Assembly: GCA_014163555.1 (NCBI GenBank)
Contig: JACJGO010000002.1
Location: 62,001-126,000 of the forward strand
Source of the DNA: Flavisolibacter longurius
GTDB lineage: Bacteria > Bacteroidota > Bacteroidia > Chitinophagales > Chitinophagaceae
DNA: 64,000 nucleotides
Reading direction: 5' to 3'
Both the position numbers and the translations under genes were made by a program. Shown here one piece after another: positions 40,361 to 48,940 of the stretch; within the stretch, counting starts at the first letter, position 1; the number at the start of each line of letters is the position of its first letter. The notes under the pieces are model-generated. The model did no database searches, had not been told where the DNA came from, and worked only from the letters and a program-made list of their open reading frames with translations.

Positions 40361-41923
40361 TCACCCTTCCGGCAATAATACCCGGAAGGTAGCGCCTTCA
40401 CCCGGACTGCTTTCGGCGCTGATATAACCGCCGTGATTGTCCACTACCTTCTTGGCAATGGCAAGACCTACGCCGGTTCCCTGGTATTCGCTGTTGCCAT
40501 GCAAACGGGTAAACACCTGGAAAATGCGGTCGGCATACTGCTGTTCAAAGCCAACACCGTTGTCCGTTACGCTAATCTGATAGAATTCCTTTTCGCTGTC
40601 TTCCGGCTGCACCTCCAGGCCCGATTCGGCTCCCGTCATCTTTTTCGAACGGATCTGAACAACCGGTTTAACCCCGGGCTGGTTGTATTTTATGGCATTG
40701 CTCACCAGGTTTTGAAACAACTGCTGCAATTGCCGGCGATAGCCTTTTACAATAGGCAGTGGTTCCACTTCCACTACCGCTTCTTTTTCTGCTATCATCA
40801 GCTCCAGGTCCGAAAGAATGGTTTTGATCTTTTGGTTCAGGTCTACTTCTTCCTGCAGCAGGCTGCCGCTGCTCAGCTGCGCATAGGCCAGCAGGTCATC
40901 CACAAGGAGGTTCATACGGGCACTGGCAATCTCTATGCGATGCAAGAGGTTTGCTTCCGCTTCCGGTAGTTTGTCACTGAGGGCTGTTTTCAGGCGTTCG
41001 GTAAAAAAATGAATTTTGCGGATCGGCTCTTTCAGGTCGTGTGAAGCCGCACGGGTAAATTCTTCCAGGTTGCCGTTGGAGCGTCGCAATTCTTCCACCG
41101 TTTGTTCCAGCTTTAGTTCGGCTTCGCGGATAGGCGTTACGTCGGTAAAAATCTGGATCAGGTGGTCGTAATCGAGTTTTGAAACCGTAAGCTCCAGCCA
41201 ATTGCCGGTGGACTGCATTTGATAGCGCATTACAAATGGCTCACCGGTTTCCAGGGTATGAATGCAGGCCTGGTAATAGGGCGAACCCATTACGGCCGGT
41301 TCAATTTCGGTGGCCCGTTTGGACAAATAAATCTCTCTTGGCAGGCCAATGTATTTTACGGCGGCGTCGTTTGCCATAATCGTCAGGGCATCCACCACCT
41401 TGCCGGTTTCATCCCGGAAAACCTGGCTCACGGAAATGCCATTGGAAGAATTTTTCAGGATGTTGTCGAGCAGCGATTTTTGTTCTTCCAGTTGCCGGGA
41501 TTTTTCTTCCAATTCACGGATCATCCGGTTTTCTTCAGTGCGTTCCTGCACCACCGACAGAACGCCGTCCCGCAACCTTGTACGCAGCACCCGGGCATAT
41601 TTGTTTAGCGCCGGGTTGTACACATTTGTTTTGGAAACAACACCCTGCATATACACCTGGGTCATTTCCTCCATAAACCTTTTCCGCAGATCATCGGTCA
41701 GGGTTGGCGAATTGGAAACCCGCAAGCCTTCGTGTTGTGCGGGAGTAAGATTCAGGTAATTCAGCCCTTGCTGGTTGCTGTACGCATATTCAAAATCGAC
41801 AATCGCTGTTCTCTCCTCGTTCCAGATGGGCCGAAGCCAGGTAATGGCCTGGGGTTGCACGCCATACAGTTCGTCAAACAGTTGACGGTCAAGGGTAATG
41901 TCAGGGTGGTACGTAGTTGTCAT
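40361..41923 (-). CDS. PAS-domain sensor histidine kinase (soluble)
   Basis: A 520-residue kinase without membrane helices. Two PAS-like sensors come first: about 20-125 (ITWLRPIWNEERTAIVDFEYAYSNQQGLNYL) and about 150-265 (LLDNILKNSSNGISVSQVFRDETGKVVDALTIMANDAAVKYIG). A coiled coil (EAELKLEQTVEELRRSNGNLEEF) leads to the HisKA box FTRAASHDLKEPIRKIHFF with His295. The ATPase has QLFQNLVSNAIKYN, DNGVGFE and GTGVGLAIAKKVV. This HisKA/HATPase type resembles the kinase encoded at 47294-48940, but no response regulator lies next to this one, so it is an orphan and its partner is elsewhere. Confidence 0.92.
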   Translation of the reverse strand: MTTTYHPDITLDRQLFDELYGVQPQAITWLRPIWNEERTAIVDFEYAYSNQQGLNYLNLTPAQHEGLRVSNSPTLTDDLRKRFMEEMTQVYMQGVVSKTNVYNPALNKYARVLRTRLRDGVLSVVQERTEENRMIRELEEKSRQLEEQKSLLDNILKNSSNGISVSQVFRDETGKVVDALTIMANDAAVKYIGLPREIYLSKRATEIEPAVMGSPYYQACIHTLETGEPFVMRYQMQSTGNWLELTVSKLDYDHLIQIFTDVTPIREAELKLEQTVEELRRSNGNLEEFTRAASHDLKEPIRKIHFFTERLKTALSDKLPEAEANLLHRIEIASARMNLLVDDLLAYAQLSSGSLLQEEVDLNQKIKTILSDLELMIAEKEAVVEVEPLPIVKGYRRQLQQLFQNLVSNAIKYNQPGVKPVVQIRSKKMTGAESGLEVQPEDSEKEFYQISVTDNGVGFEQQYADRIFQVFTRLHGNSEYQGTGVGLAIAKKVVDNHGGYISAESSPGEGATFRVLLPEG

Positions 41924-42103
41924 GTGTTCCCTGCAAAATACATGGTTTTACCCAGTTTCAGCCTTTCCCGGGCGAACAGGGGAACAACCTAGATGCCGGC
42001 CTGTGTGACGTTTCATTGCTTAGTTCAGGCGGTTCATTCCAAAGGACTACCAGCGCTGCTTTGCTTTCCTTACTTTGTGCCCGGCGATTTAAATTCTTCC
42101 GGC

Positions 42104-42682
42104 ATGATACAAGACATCAAAATTGTAGACACAAGCGTTTTGTCCGATAACTGGTACGTTCTCAGAAAGATTACCTACGAATACCGAAAGAAGGACGGCA
42201 GCCTGCATACCCAGAGCCGCGAAGCCTACGACAGGGGCAATGGAGCGGCCATTCTTCTTTACAACCCGGATCAGAAAACGGTGATCCTTACCCGCCAGTT
42301 TCGGCTGCCCACCTATGTGAACGGCAATGCCTCGGGCATGCTGATTGAGGCCTGTGCCGGCCTGCTTGACCAGGACAACCCGGAGGAGTGCATCCGGCGG
42401 GAAACCGAAGAAGAAACCGGGTACCGGGTGCACAATGTGCAAAAGGTGTTTGAGGCGTATATGTCACCGGGCTCTGTTACCGAGATCCTTCACTTTTTTA
42501 TTGCGGCGTATTCGCACCACATGAAAGTGGCCAGCGGTGGCGGTGTGGCGGATGAAGAAGAAAACATTGAAGTGCTGGAACTGCCTATCGACAAAGCCAT
42601 GGCGATGATGGATAGCGGAGAGATCCGCGACGGTAAAACCATCATGCTTCTGCAGTACATCAGGCTTAAAAAAATACTCTAA
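42104..42682 (+). CDS. nudK: GDP-mannose pyrophosphatase NudK-type Nudix hydrolase
   Basis: A 192-residue Nudix hydrolase. The Nudix box reads [22 protein letters not shown], matching the variant found in NudK, with the acidic metal-binding cluster in RRETEEETG. Further NudK features are [38 protein letters not shown] and [18 protein letters not shown]. The enzyme should split GDP-mannose into GMP and mannose-1-phosphate, or related sugar nucleotides. The ATG at 42104 is chosen from a longer frame because it starts the family sequence ([20 protein letters not shown]). Divergent from the kinase to its left. Confidence 0.88.
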   Translation: MIQDIKIVDTSVLSDNWYVLRKITYEYRKKDGSLHTQSREAYDRGNGAAILLYNPDQKTVILTRQFRLPTYVNGNASGMLIEACAGLLDQDNPEECIRRETEEETGYRVHNVQKVFEAYMSPGSVTEILHFFIAAYSHHMKVASGGGVADEEENIEVLELPIDKAMAMMDSGEIRDGKTIMLLQYIRLKKIL

Positions 42683-42763
42683 GCCTGAAATAACATCTTT
42701 CACTATTCGTAAAAAAGCTTTTTGGCGAAGCCGTGGACCTGTTCCTTTGTATAATCCGGCAAA

Positions 42764-42796
42764 CAAAAAGCGCTGGTAATAGCAGCGCTTTTTGTC
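42764..42796. terminator. Bidirectional intrinsic terminator
   Basis: CAAAAAGCGCTG (42764-42775), loop GTAATAG, CAGCGCTTTTTG (42783-42794). It separates convergent nudK and the His-rich outer-membrane protein gene. Confidence 0.85.
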
Positions 42797-42813
42797 ATGT
42801 ATTTTTTTACCGC

Positions 42814-44277
42814 TCAATAGGGAAGATAGAGTCGGCCCGCTTTTGTTCCCATGGCTCTCGGGTAGATGCGCAGGTAAACCTGTCCTGCTACCGGCGTATC
42901 GCCATACAGGGAGGTAAGCTTGCTATCGGGCAGAAAGAAGGTCAGGTGCCCACCCAGCGCCACCTTGGTATGACCAATGGAAAACAGGTCATAGCTGGCC
43001 CCACTGGTCAGGGCATGGGTGGGGAAAAGCGTATGGTGACCAAACACCGCTTCATCCAGCGACAGTTCTTCCACCGATTTCTGCACGAATTCATAACGGC
43101 CATAGACAGCCGTTTTTCGCTTTTGGTGCGAAGCTTCCAGCAATGCACCGTGTTCTCCCGCATGGCCTGCCGTTTTGTTCATGCCCCAGAGCGCTGTCAG
43201 GTTGGTGAAGGTTTCGCCATATCCCCGATTGCTGTATTGTACCGAAGCCGTGGTGCGGGCCACATCTTCACCGGGATGCAACACTTCCGGCTCTTTGATC
43301 AATCCATGCGAAACCTGCAGAGCCCATTTCTCCGAAGGGTTGAACGAAAGCCGGCCACTCCAGGAGTCAAAGCGGGGCTTGTCGAAATTGTACCGGTTCT
43401 CGTCTGGCTCCCGCCCGGTAAACGCCGAGGCTTCGAGCTTGAACCGGCCGTACCGGTAGCCCAGGGTGGCCACACCAAACGTAATGTGCGTGGCATCCAC
43501 CCAGTGGTGGGTCAGTGGCGCATCCGGGTTCATAAATCCCGAAGGGCGGTGCACAAAGGCCGAGGGACCCAGCGCAGGTTCGCCGGGATAACCGAGGTAA
43601 AGAAAAAGATCGGATTTTGGAGAGAAGGCATGCGCATAACTCACCGACAATTCGGAAATAAGATCATGCGGATGCTGCCGGTCGATCAGGGGTTTGCCTT
43701 TGTAGGTTTCCCCGGTTTGAAACAACAAGGGATAGCCTTCTTCGCCCACGGTTAACGGGTCCAGCGAAAGCATGGCGCTAAAGTGAAACAAGCCTCTTTT
43801 GCCCACGTTGCGTTGGCCCATAAACATTCCCATGTTGGGTGCGTCAAATTTTGCATCGCCACGGCTTCCGCGGTCAAATAGGTCCTGCTTGTTGTAGCGA
43901 AGAAACAGGTTGCCATGCAGCATATACATCCAGTTTTTGGAATGGAACATATAGCCGTACATCGGTGCATTATCGGGCTGCCAGGACGTTCCGGAACCGT
44001 TACGTGTCATAGGCAGATTGCGCGAAAAGGCATGGCTCATGTTATGTGTTTCATGACTGCCCCCGGCTCCATGCGCATGACTCGTTGCCGATGGCAGGCC
44101 AGCTTTGGGTTTTGCCGTGTCGCTGCCGGCCGTGTGATCATGTGTACTGCGATCGTGTGCAGCCGCTTCCCGCTGAGGCGCCGGCCTTTTGGTTGTATCG
44201 GGCTTGTGCTGGTGTTGTTGCGCCTGAATAGAAAGGGTAAAAAGAGCGGCTAAAAAGAGGAAAATTGTTTGTTTCAT
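42814..44277 (-). CDS. Outer-membrane protein with histidine-rich N-terminus
   Basis: A 487-residue exported protein. The signal peptide is KQTIFLFLAALFTLSIQAQ. A strongly His-rich linker follows (QHQHKPD..., AAAHDRSTHDHTAG, SHAHGAGGSHETHNMSHA), and then a beta-barrel-like region rich in short strands (FLRYNKQDLFDRGSRGDAKFDAPNMGMFMGQRN, HHWVDATHITFGVATLGYRYGRFKLEASAFTGREPDENRY). Proteins of this layout are often found beside copper or heavy-metal efflux genes in Bacteroidota, and the His/Met content suggests metal binding. No efflux genes are adjacent here, so the metal link is inference from composition. Confidence 0.75.
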   Translation of the reverse strand: MKQTIFLFLAALFTLSIQAQQHQHKPDTTKRPAPQREAAAHDRSTHDHTAGSDTAKPKAGLPSATSHAHGAGGSHETHNMSHAFSRNLPMTRNGSGTSWQPDNAPMYGYMFHSKNWMYMLHGNLFLRYNKQDLFDRGSRGDAKFDAPNMGMFMGQRNVGKRGLFHFSAMLSLDPLTVGEEGYPLLFQTGETYKGKPLIDRQHPHDLISELSVSYAHAFSPKSDLFLYLGYPGEPALGPSAFVHRPSGFMNPDAPLTHHWVDATHITFGVATLGYRYGRFKLEASAFTGREPDENRYNFDKPRFDSWSGRLSFNPSEKWALQVSHGLIKEPEVLHPGEDVARTTASVQYSNRGYGETFTNLTALWGMNKTAGHAGEHGALLEASHQKRKTAVYGRYEFVQKSVEELSLDEAVFGHHTLFPTHALTSGASYDLFSIGHTKVALGGHLTFFLPDSKLTSLYGDTPVAGQVYLRIYPRAMGTKAGRLYLPY

Positions 44278-44586
44278 ACCGAATGTTTTAAATCGCGGGC
44301 AGGATTGCTTTTTTCAATGTCCACACGTTTGAAGACAGGGGTTCAAATGATTTGCCACAGTAGTACTGGGCGTATTTGATTCCCGCATTGACTGTTGTCT
44401 TTTGTTCGCACAAAACTCCGGTACGCGGCCTGCCGGATCGTTACACGATTTTGGAAAAGATGTACATCTTTTTGTGGTTGTAGGGATGAAACGCTTTGCA
44501 GGGCTTTCTTTCTGCCGGGCTTCAATAAAGGGCGGAAAAAACATTGGTTTGATTTTTTAGCCCTCTTGGTTCTTAATTCAACACAT
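44278..44586. other. Divergent intergenic region
   Basis: About 310 bases between the His-rich outer-membrane protein and the SDR gene. A plus frame extends the SDR upstream to 44395 but the added residues are cysteine- and arginine-rich and not typical. No palindrome, RNA motif or consensus promoter was recognised. Confidence 0.4.
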
Positions 44587-45480
44587 ATGAACAAGAAGGA
44601 TAACAAGCAGGTGCAAAACCCGGTTGACCAGCATCCCAAGCCACCGTTCCCCGAACAGCAGCAGGAAGTGCCCGGCACGGAGAAAGAGTTGAAACCGCAG
44701 GCGGATCATGGCGAAGAGTCTTACAAAGGTTCGGGCCGGCTTACCGGCCGCAAGGCAGTCATCACCGGTGGCGACTCCGGCATTGGGCGGGCCGTGGCCA
44801 TTGCTTTTGCCCGTGAGGGAGCCGACGTGCTGATTTCTTACCTAAGCGAACACGAGGATGCAAAAGAAACGGCGAAGTGGGTAGAAAAGGCGGGCCGTAA
44901 AGCCGTAGTGGTAGCTGGCGACATTCAGGACGAAACCCATTGCAAAACAATTATTGACCGGGCCGTAAAAGAACTGGGCGGCCTCGATATCCTGGTGAAC
45001 AATGCCGCTTACCAGGATACTTACGAATCCATCCAGGAAATTACGGAGGAGGAGCTGGACCGCACCTTCCGCACCAATATCTACGCCATGTATTACCTGT
45101 GCAAGGCAGCGGAGCCGCACCTGAAACCCGGCAGCTCAGTGATCAATACCACCTCGGTACAGGCGTACAAGCCCTCACCTAACCTCCTGGCCTATGCCCC
45201 GACAAAGGGCGCCATTCAGAACTTTACCGTGGCGCTGGCGCAGCTTTGGGGTGAAAAAGGCATCCGGGTGAACTGCGTGGCACCAGGCCCGATTTGGACC
45301 CCGCTGATTCCGTCAACCATGCCTGAAGACAAGGTGAAAAATTTCGGCAAGGATGTTCCGCTGGGCCGGGCCGGTCAGCCGGCCGAACTGGCAGGGGCCT
45401 ATGTGCTCCTGGCTTCGCAGGACGGCAGCTATATGACCTCGTCCACCATCCAGGTGACCGGCGGTACGCCAACTATTTAG
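44587..45480 (+). CDS. SDR-family oxidoreductase (glucose/ribitol dehydrogenase type)
   Basis: A 297-residue NAD(P)-dependent short-chain dehydrogenase. The Rossmann motif TGGDSGIGRAVA is at 60-71, the NNAG-equivalent NNAA at 138-141, and the catalytic Ser190, Tyr203 and Lys207 in INTTSVQAYKPSPNLLAYAPTKGA. The ~50-residue N-terminal extension rich in Lys, Gln and Pro (NPVDQHPKPPFPEQQQEVPG) is typical of the YghA/general-stress-protein-39-like subgroup. These are often induced by stress; the substrate is not known. The ATG at 44587 starts this extension. Confidence 0.92.
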   Translation: MNKKDNKQVQNPVDQHPKPPFPEQQQEVPGTEKELKPQADHGEESYKGSGRLTGRKAVITGGDSGIGRAVAIAFAREGADVLISYLSEHEDAKETAKWVEKAGRKAVVVAGDIQDETHCKTIIDRAVKELGGLDILVNNAAYQDTYESIQEITEEELDRTFRTNIYAMYYLCKAAEPHLKPGSSVINTTSVQAYKPSPNLLAYAPTKGAIQNFTVALAQLWGEKGIRVNCVAPGPIWTPLIPSTMPEDKVKNFGKDVPLGRAGQPAELAGAYVLLASQDGSYMTSSTIQVTGGTPTI

Positions 45481-45501
45481 GTTAAAAAGTAGTAATGATC
45501 A

Positions 45502-45519
45502 AGCCCTTTCTTGGGCTTA
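45502..45519 (+). terminator. Short hairpin after SDR gene
   Basis: AAGCCC-TTTCTT-GGGCTT with an A-rich right flank. A weaker terminator than the next hairpin. Confidence 0.4.
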
Positions 45520-45524
45520 TAATA

Positions 45525-45580
45525 AAACGGGTTTGTACCAATGGAGGCCATCTCGATTAGTACAAACCCGTTTCTTTTTC
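45525..45580. terminator. Long-stem terminator between convergent genes
   Basis: AAACGGGTTTGTAC (45525-45538) pairs perfectly with GTACAAACCCGTTT (45560-45573), loop 21 bases, followed by CTTTTTC. It closes the SDR transcript and may act on the convergent membrane-protein gene. Confidence 0.75.
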
Positions 45581-45585
45581 CTTTC

Positions 45586-46179
45586 TTAAAAAGCAGGCTC
45601 TCCCAGGGAAAATACCGGCGCTGCCTTTTTTTCTTCTGTACCGGAATGATGCTTCAGGATAGCCACAGCCATAAATGACCAGGCAAGGGCCGAATAAAGA
45701 TTGATCAGCAACAGCACGGTTGGGGTGCGGGAAAACAGGCCCCAAAGCAACAGGCCAAAGGGAAGCCAGCAGCCCACCAGGAGCGGTGTATACCGCCGCC
45801 AGCCCTTGAGCACACCTTTCACAGCAATGGTGATCCCGGAAACCAGCATGCATAAATTGCTGAGCGGCCAGAAAAGATCCAGGATGGTATAAAGCGTTGT
45901 GCCGGCCTGCGGCGATATAAATTCATAAATATTCCAACAATTGGCAAGGGTGAGAAACGTTAGTTGCACGCCAAACAAAATGCTTCCAAATCTTCCGACG
46001 CCAAAAGCACGTAGGCGTTTCAGGGCAAACAGGGAGCAGATCCAGGCCGAAATGTACACAAGGTTCAACAGTCCCGAAACAGGGCTCGATTGAAACGGGT
46101 TCAGGCCGTTGTTCATGGAATCGATCAGCAAAAAGGGGGCGCCGAAAAGGCCGATAGCAGCAAGCGTTCGTGTGTTCAT
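45586..46179 (-). CDS. Six-helix integral membrane protein, hypothetical
   Basis: A 197-residue membrane protein with about six hydrophobic helices (TLAAIGLFGAPFLLID, GLLNLVYISAWICSLFAL, FGSILFGVQLTFLTLA, LSNLCMLVSGITIAV, LLVGCWLPFGLLLWGLF and LLINLYSALAWSFMAVAIL) and a short charged tail. It has no motif of a known transporter or enzyme. The ATG at 46179 (MNTRTL) is preferred; a start at 46236 would add 19 Pro/Thr-rich residues before the first helix. No operon partner. Confidence 0.7.
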   Translation of the reverse strand: MNTRTLAAIGLFGAPFLLIDSMNNGLNPFQSSPVSGLLNLVYISAWICSLFALKRLRAFGVGRFGSILFGVQLTFLTLANCWNIYEFISPQAGTTLYTILDLFWPLSNLCMLVSGITIAVKGVLKGWRRYTPLLVGCWLPFGLLLWGLFSRTPTVLLLINLYSALAWSFMAVAILKHHSGTEEKKAAPVFSLGEPAF

Positions 46180-46394
46180 GGTTGTTGGTTTGGTTGGTTT
46201 GGTATCAAACTTCGGGTGTGCCGGCACGGAGGACAAGGGTAGCCTGCCTGAATTGCGCAGAAATCCGCTTTAATCGTATGAAAAACTGTGGCAACAGAAA
46301 TAGACCCGGGCTTGTAGCATAAACAACAGCAGTTGAATAATGGAAGTAACAGCCGTCTTTCCCTTCACACTTGAACACCTCATTGAAAACGCCA

Positions 46395-46736
46395 CTATCT
46401 TGAAATTGCCGTGATCACAAAGTTCTCTACGCAGCAGGGAGTCGATCCTATTTGAGGCGTATCCTTTACTTCGCCGCTGATCGTTACTGTCAGGTCATGT
46501 TGGTAATACGCCATCGGAAGGTTGCAAGGTAGCAGCCTAGTATCGATAGCACCTTCTTCAACAAGGTAAACCGGCTCTGAAATGGTAGCCGTTAGTTTCA
46601 CGGTAGCTCTTTTGTTGCTAACCTGTCTTGTGGTTGCCAGGTTGGCAAAGCAGGGAGTTGCTTTGTTTTCTTTTTTGCAGGAGGCAGACACACCGGATAA
46701 GGCAAACAGTGCCATCCACATTGCGCCAAATCGCAT
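46395..46736 (-). CDS. Putative lipoprotein, hypothetical
   Basis: A reading of 113 residues beginning MRFGAMWMALFALSGVSASCKKENK. The hydrophobic stretch followed by SASCKKE is the common Bacteroidota lipoprotein pattern, with the Cys as lipidated +1 residue, though the lipobox is not strict. The mature part has LATTRQVSNKRATVKLTATISEPVYLVEEGA and DLTVTISGEVKD, beta-rich, and two cysteines in a TPCC motif near the end. A longer frame starts at 46814. Function unknown. It sits 130 bases downstream of the stressosome operon's last gene and may not be co-transcribed. Confidence 0.55.
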   Translation of the reverse strand: MRFGAMWMALFALSGVSASCKKENKATPCFANLATTRQVSNKRATVKLTATISEPVYLVEEGAIDTRLLPCNLPMAYYQHDLTVTISGEVKDTPQIGSTPCCVENFVITAISR

Positions 46737-46865
46737 AAGAAGTTTTTTGATTGACAACGGCCCGCTACCAAACGTTGCACCGATTACCCCACCAATTTGA
46801 TTGGTGTTTGCCATTTAAACAACGCATAGTGGCCGAAACGGCCCTTTCGCTGTATGGAAAGAAAG

Positions 46866-47297
46866 CTATTTTTTATTGCCATTGACGCCAATGACGTTGC
46901 AGAGGGCATAAAAACTGTTTGCCGTTTCGATAGAGTCTTTGTACGAAGCCGGTTTGATCACATAGGAATGTGCTCCCAGGGCAAGGCACTCTTCTTTTTC
47001 CCTTGGATTGAGCGAGGTGGAAAAAATAATCACCGGGATGTTTTGCAGCGCCTCTACTCCCTTTATGTGCCGTAAAGTTTGTTTGCCATTGAGTTTCGGC
47101 ATGTTCAGGTCCAGCACAATCATGCTGGGCAGGCTGTTTTCGGCCAGACACTGGTCCAGATAACGGATCGCTTCTTCGCCGTTTTCTTCGTAATGGATGC
47201 AGGAACCGTAACCCAATTCATCAAAGGCATCGCTCAACAGCATGCAGTCCTCTTCATCATCGTCTACCATCAGTATGGATACGCAACTCATTTTCAT
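46866..47297 (-). CDS. Single-domain response regulator of the stressosome operon
   Basis: A 143-residue CheY-like receiver with no output domain. The acidic pocket is Asp12-Asp14 in LMVDDDEED, the phosphoacceptor Asp63 in IVLDLNMPKLNG, the switch Thr/Ser94 in IIFSTS and Lys115 in YVIKPAS. This is the receiver type often paired with PAS-HisKA kinases, acting as a phosphate shuttle or by protein contact. Its ATG overlaps the stop of the preceding kinase (ATGA), so it is the last gene of the rsbR-S-T-X-kinase operon and the probable first acceptor of that kinase. Confidence 0.92.
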   Translation of the reverse strand: MKMSCVSILMVDDDEEDCMLLSDAFDELGYGSCIHYEENGEEAIRYLDQCLAENSLPSMIVLDLNMPKLNGKQTLRHIKGVEALQNIPVIIFSTSLNPREKEECLALGAHSYVIKPASYKDSIETANSFYALCNVIGVNGNKK

Positions 47298-48940
47298 TCC
47301 CCTTTCGCTTGAGTAATCGGCAAGGTAATCACAAAGGTAGAACCCTCTCCCACCCGGCTACGGGCCGTGATGCTGCCGTGGTGCAATGCTACAATTTTCT
47401 GGCAAATGGCAAGTCCTAGCCCGGTGCCGCTATACTTTTCGGATGAATGCAGTCGCTGGAAAAGCGTAAACATTTGCGGCAGGTATTTTTCATCGAAGCC
47501 GATCCCGTTGTCCTGGATCTGGATCTGCAGGGCATTGTCTTCCTGTTCTGCCCATACGTTCACCACCGGTTTTACCCCTTCCTGCGAATACTTAATGGCA
47601 TTGCTCAGCAGGTTTTCAAACAACTGGTGCAGCATGTTTTCGTCGGCTTCAATCAGGGGCATGGGTTCTATGTTCACGGTGGCCCCTCTTTCCTCGATGG
47701 CTATCTCCAGGTCCTGCAGTACTTCATGGGTAACCTGGTTCAGGTTGATCGGTTTCAGTTTCAGTCCCCGTTGCTCTACCTGGGCAAAGGCAAGCAGGTC
47801 GTTGATCAGGCTGCGCATGCGCCGGGATGCCGATTGCATGTTCAGGAGGTAGTCCATTCCTTTTTCATCCAGAACGGATTCATATTTCGATACCAGGTAA
47901 TCGCTGTAAAAGCTCAGCTTGCGGGCCGGCTCCTGCAGGTCGTGCGAGGCTACGTAGGCAAACTCCTGCAACTCGCGGTTGCTGCGGGCCAGCTCCGAAA
48001 TATTTTTCTCCAGCGCCACCTGGTGCTGTTTTAAACGGTGCTGGGTCTCTTTGAGTTCTTTGTTGTCGAGCAGGGTTTCTTCCACCAGCTTTTGTGCGTT
48101 GATGTCCACAATATAGCCGATCCAGTAAAGCAGCTTTCCGCCTTCGTCGTACAGGGGAGAAACAGAAGCCAGGTGCCAATAGTAGTCTTCCTCACCCCTG
48201 TGGCGTATGCGGCACTGGGTTTTCACCACAGAGGCACCCTGCGGCAGGTGTGGGTTCATAAGAATGGCAAACGCATCATAATCTTCAGGATGCACCACCG
48301 TCCTCCACCCCTTGTGATTGAGCTGGTCGATGCTATAACCGGTAAACCGCTTGAGCCATTCGTTGGCGTAAATCAGCTTGCTCTCATGATCCAAAGAAAA
48401 AATGATCAGGGGCAGCGCATTGGTGAGCGTCTGGTACTGGTGTTCAATTTCTTTCAGGCGCTGGGTCAGGTCCTGCAACTGTTCGTTCTTGCGCTTGATC
48501 TCCTCGTAGGGTGACAAGGCCGGTTCGTTGCGAAAAAGAGCCCGCCATTCGTCCAGCACCTGTACATCCAGTTTTACCAGCGTTGGAATGCTGTAATAAA
48601 GCTCGATGGAGACTTCTTCCCCCGAAACGGAAATGTTGTATTTATTCACCAGGCGTTTGGCGTTTTCCAAGCCTTCGTTGGTTTTTTTCCGCTGATCATC
48701 TTCGGTGATGCGGGCCACAATGTATTTTTCCCGCAACCCGTTGGCCACATTCAATATAAGGCAACCATCCCTCCCGTGTTCGATGGTGCTCCTGGCTACT
48801 TCGGAAACCGCTGTGGCAAACGTGGTTTGCGCCGACAAGGAAAGCCCCGCCAGCTCGGCCAGGCGCATGCTGCGCCGGTGGGCCAGGATCAGGTCCATCT
48901 CGTTTTGTAATGTTACCCTTACCAATTCCTGCATCTTCAT
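47294..48940 (-). CDS. Hybrid: degenerate RsbT-like domain plus PAS plus histidine kinase
   Basis: A 548-residue soluble protein. Residues 1-119 look like an RsbT-type anti-sigma ATPase domain that has lost its ATP site: the N-box is TAVSEVARSTIEHG (Ser51 where Asn is expected) and the DxGxG and glycine-lid boxes are missing (ITEDDQRKKTNEGLENAKRLVNKYNIS). A PAS domain follows (about 172-285, NALPLIIFSLDHESKLIYANEWLKRFTGYSIDQL...), then a coiled coil and the HisKA motif EFAYVASHDLQEPARK with His333. A complete HATPase_c follows (LFENLLSNAIKYS, DNGIGFDEKY, GTGLGLAICQKIV). It overlaps the neighbours on both sides by four bases. The layout suggests stressosome-controlled kinase activity. Confidence 0.9.
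   Translation of the reverse strand: MKMQELVRVTLQNEMDLILAHRRSMRLAELAGLSLSAQTTFATAVSEVARSTIEHGRDGCLILNVANGLREKYIVARITEDDQRKKTNEGLENAKRLVNKYNISVSGEEVSIELYYSIPTLVKLDVQVLDEWRALFRNEPALSPYEEIKRKNEQLQDLTQRLKEIEHQYQTLTNALPLIIFSLDHESKLIYANEWLKRFTGYSIDQLNHKGWRTVVHPEDYDAFAILMNPHLPQGASVVKTQCRIRHRGEEDYYWHLASVSPLYDEGGKLLYWIGYIVDINAQKLVEETLLDNKELKETQHRLKQHQVALEKNISELARSNRELQEFAYVASHDLQEPARKLSFYSDYLVSKYESVLDEKGMDYLLNMQSASRRMRSLINDLLAFAQVEQRGLKLKPINLNQVTHEVLQDLEIAIEERGATVNIEPMPLIEADENMLHQLFENLLSNAIKYSQEGVKPVVNVWAEQEDNALQIQIQDNGIGFDEKYLPQMFTLFQRLHSSEKYSGTGLGLAICQKIVALHHGSITARSRVGEGSTFVITLPITQAKGE

Noticed and set aside
42733-43755. Plus-strand frame of 340 codons opposite the His-rich outer-membrane protein
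   Set aside because: Antisense to a protein with a clear signal peptide and strand pattern; no recognisable domain, and its start overlaps a terminator hairpin.
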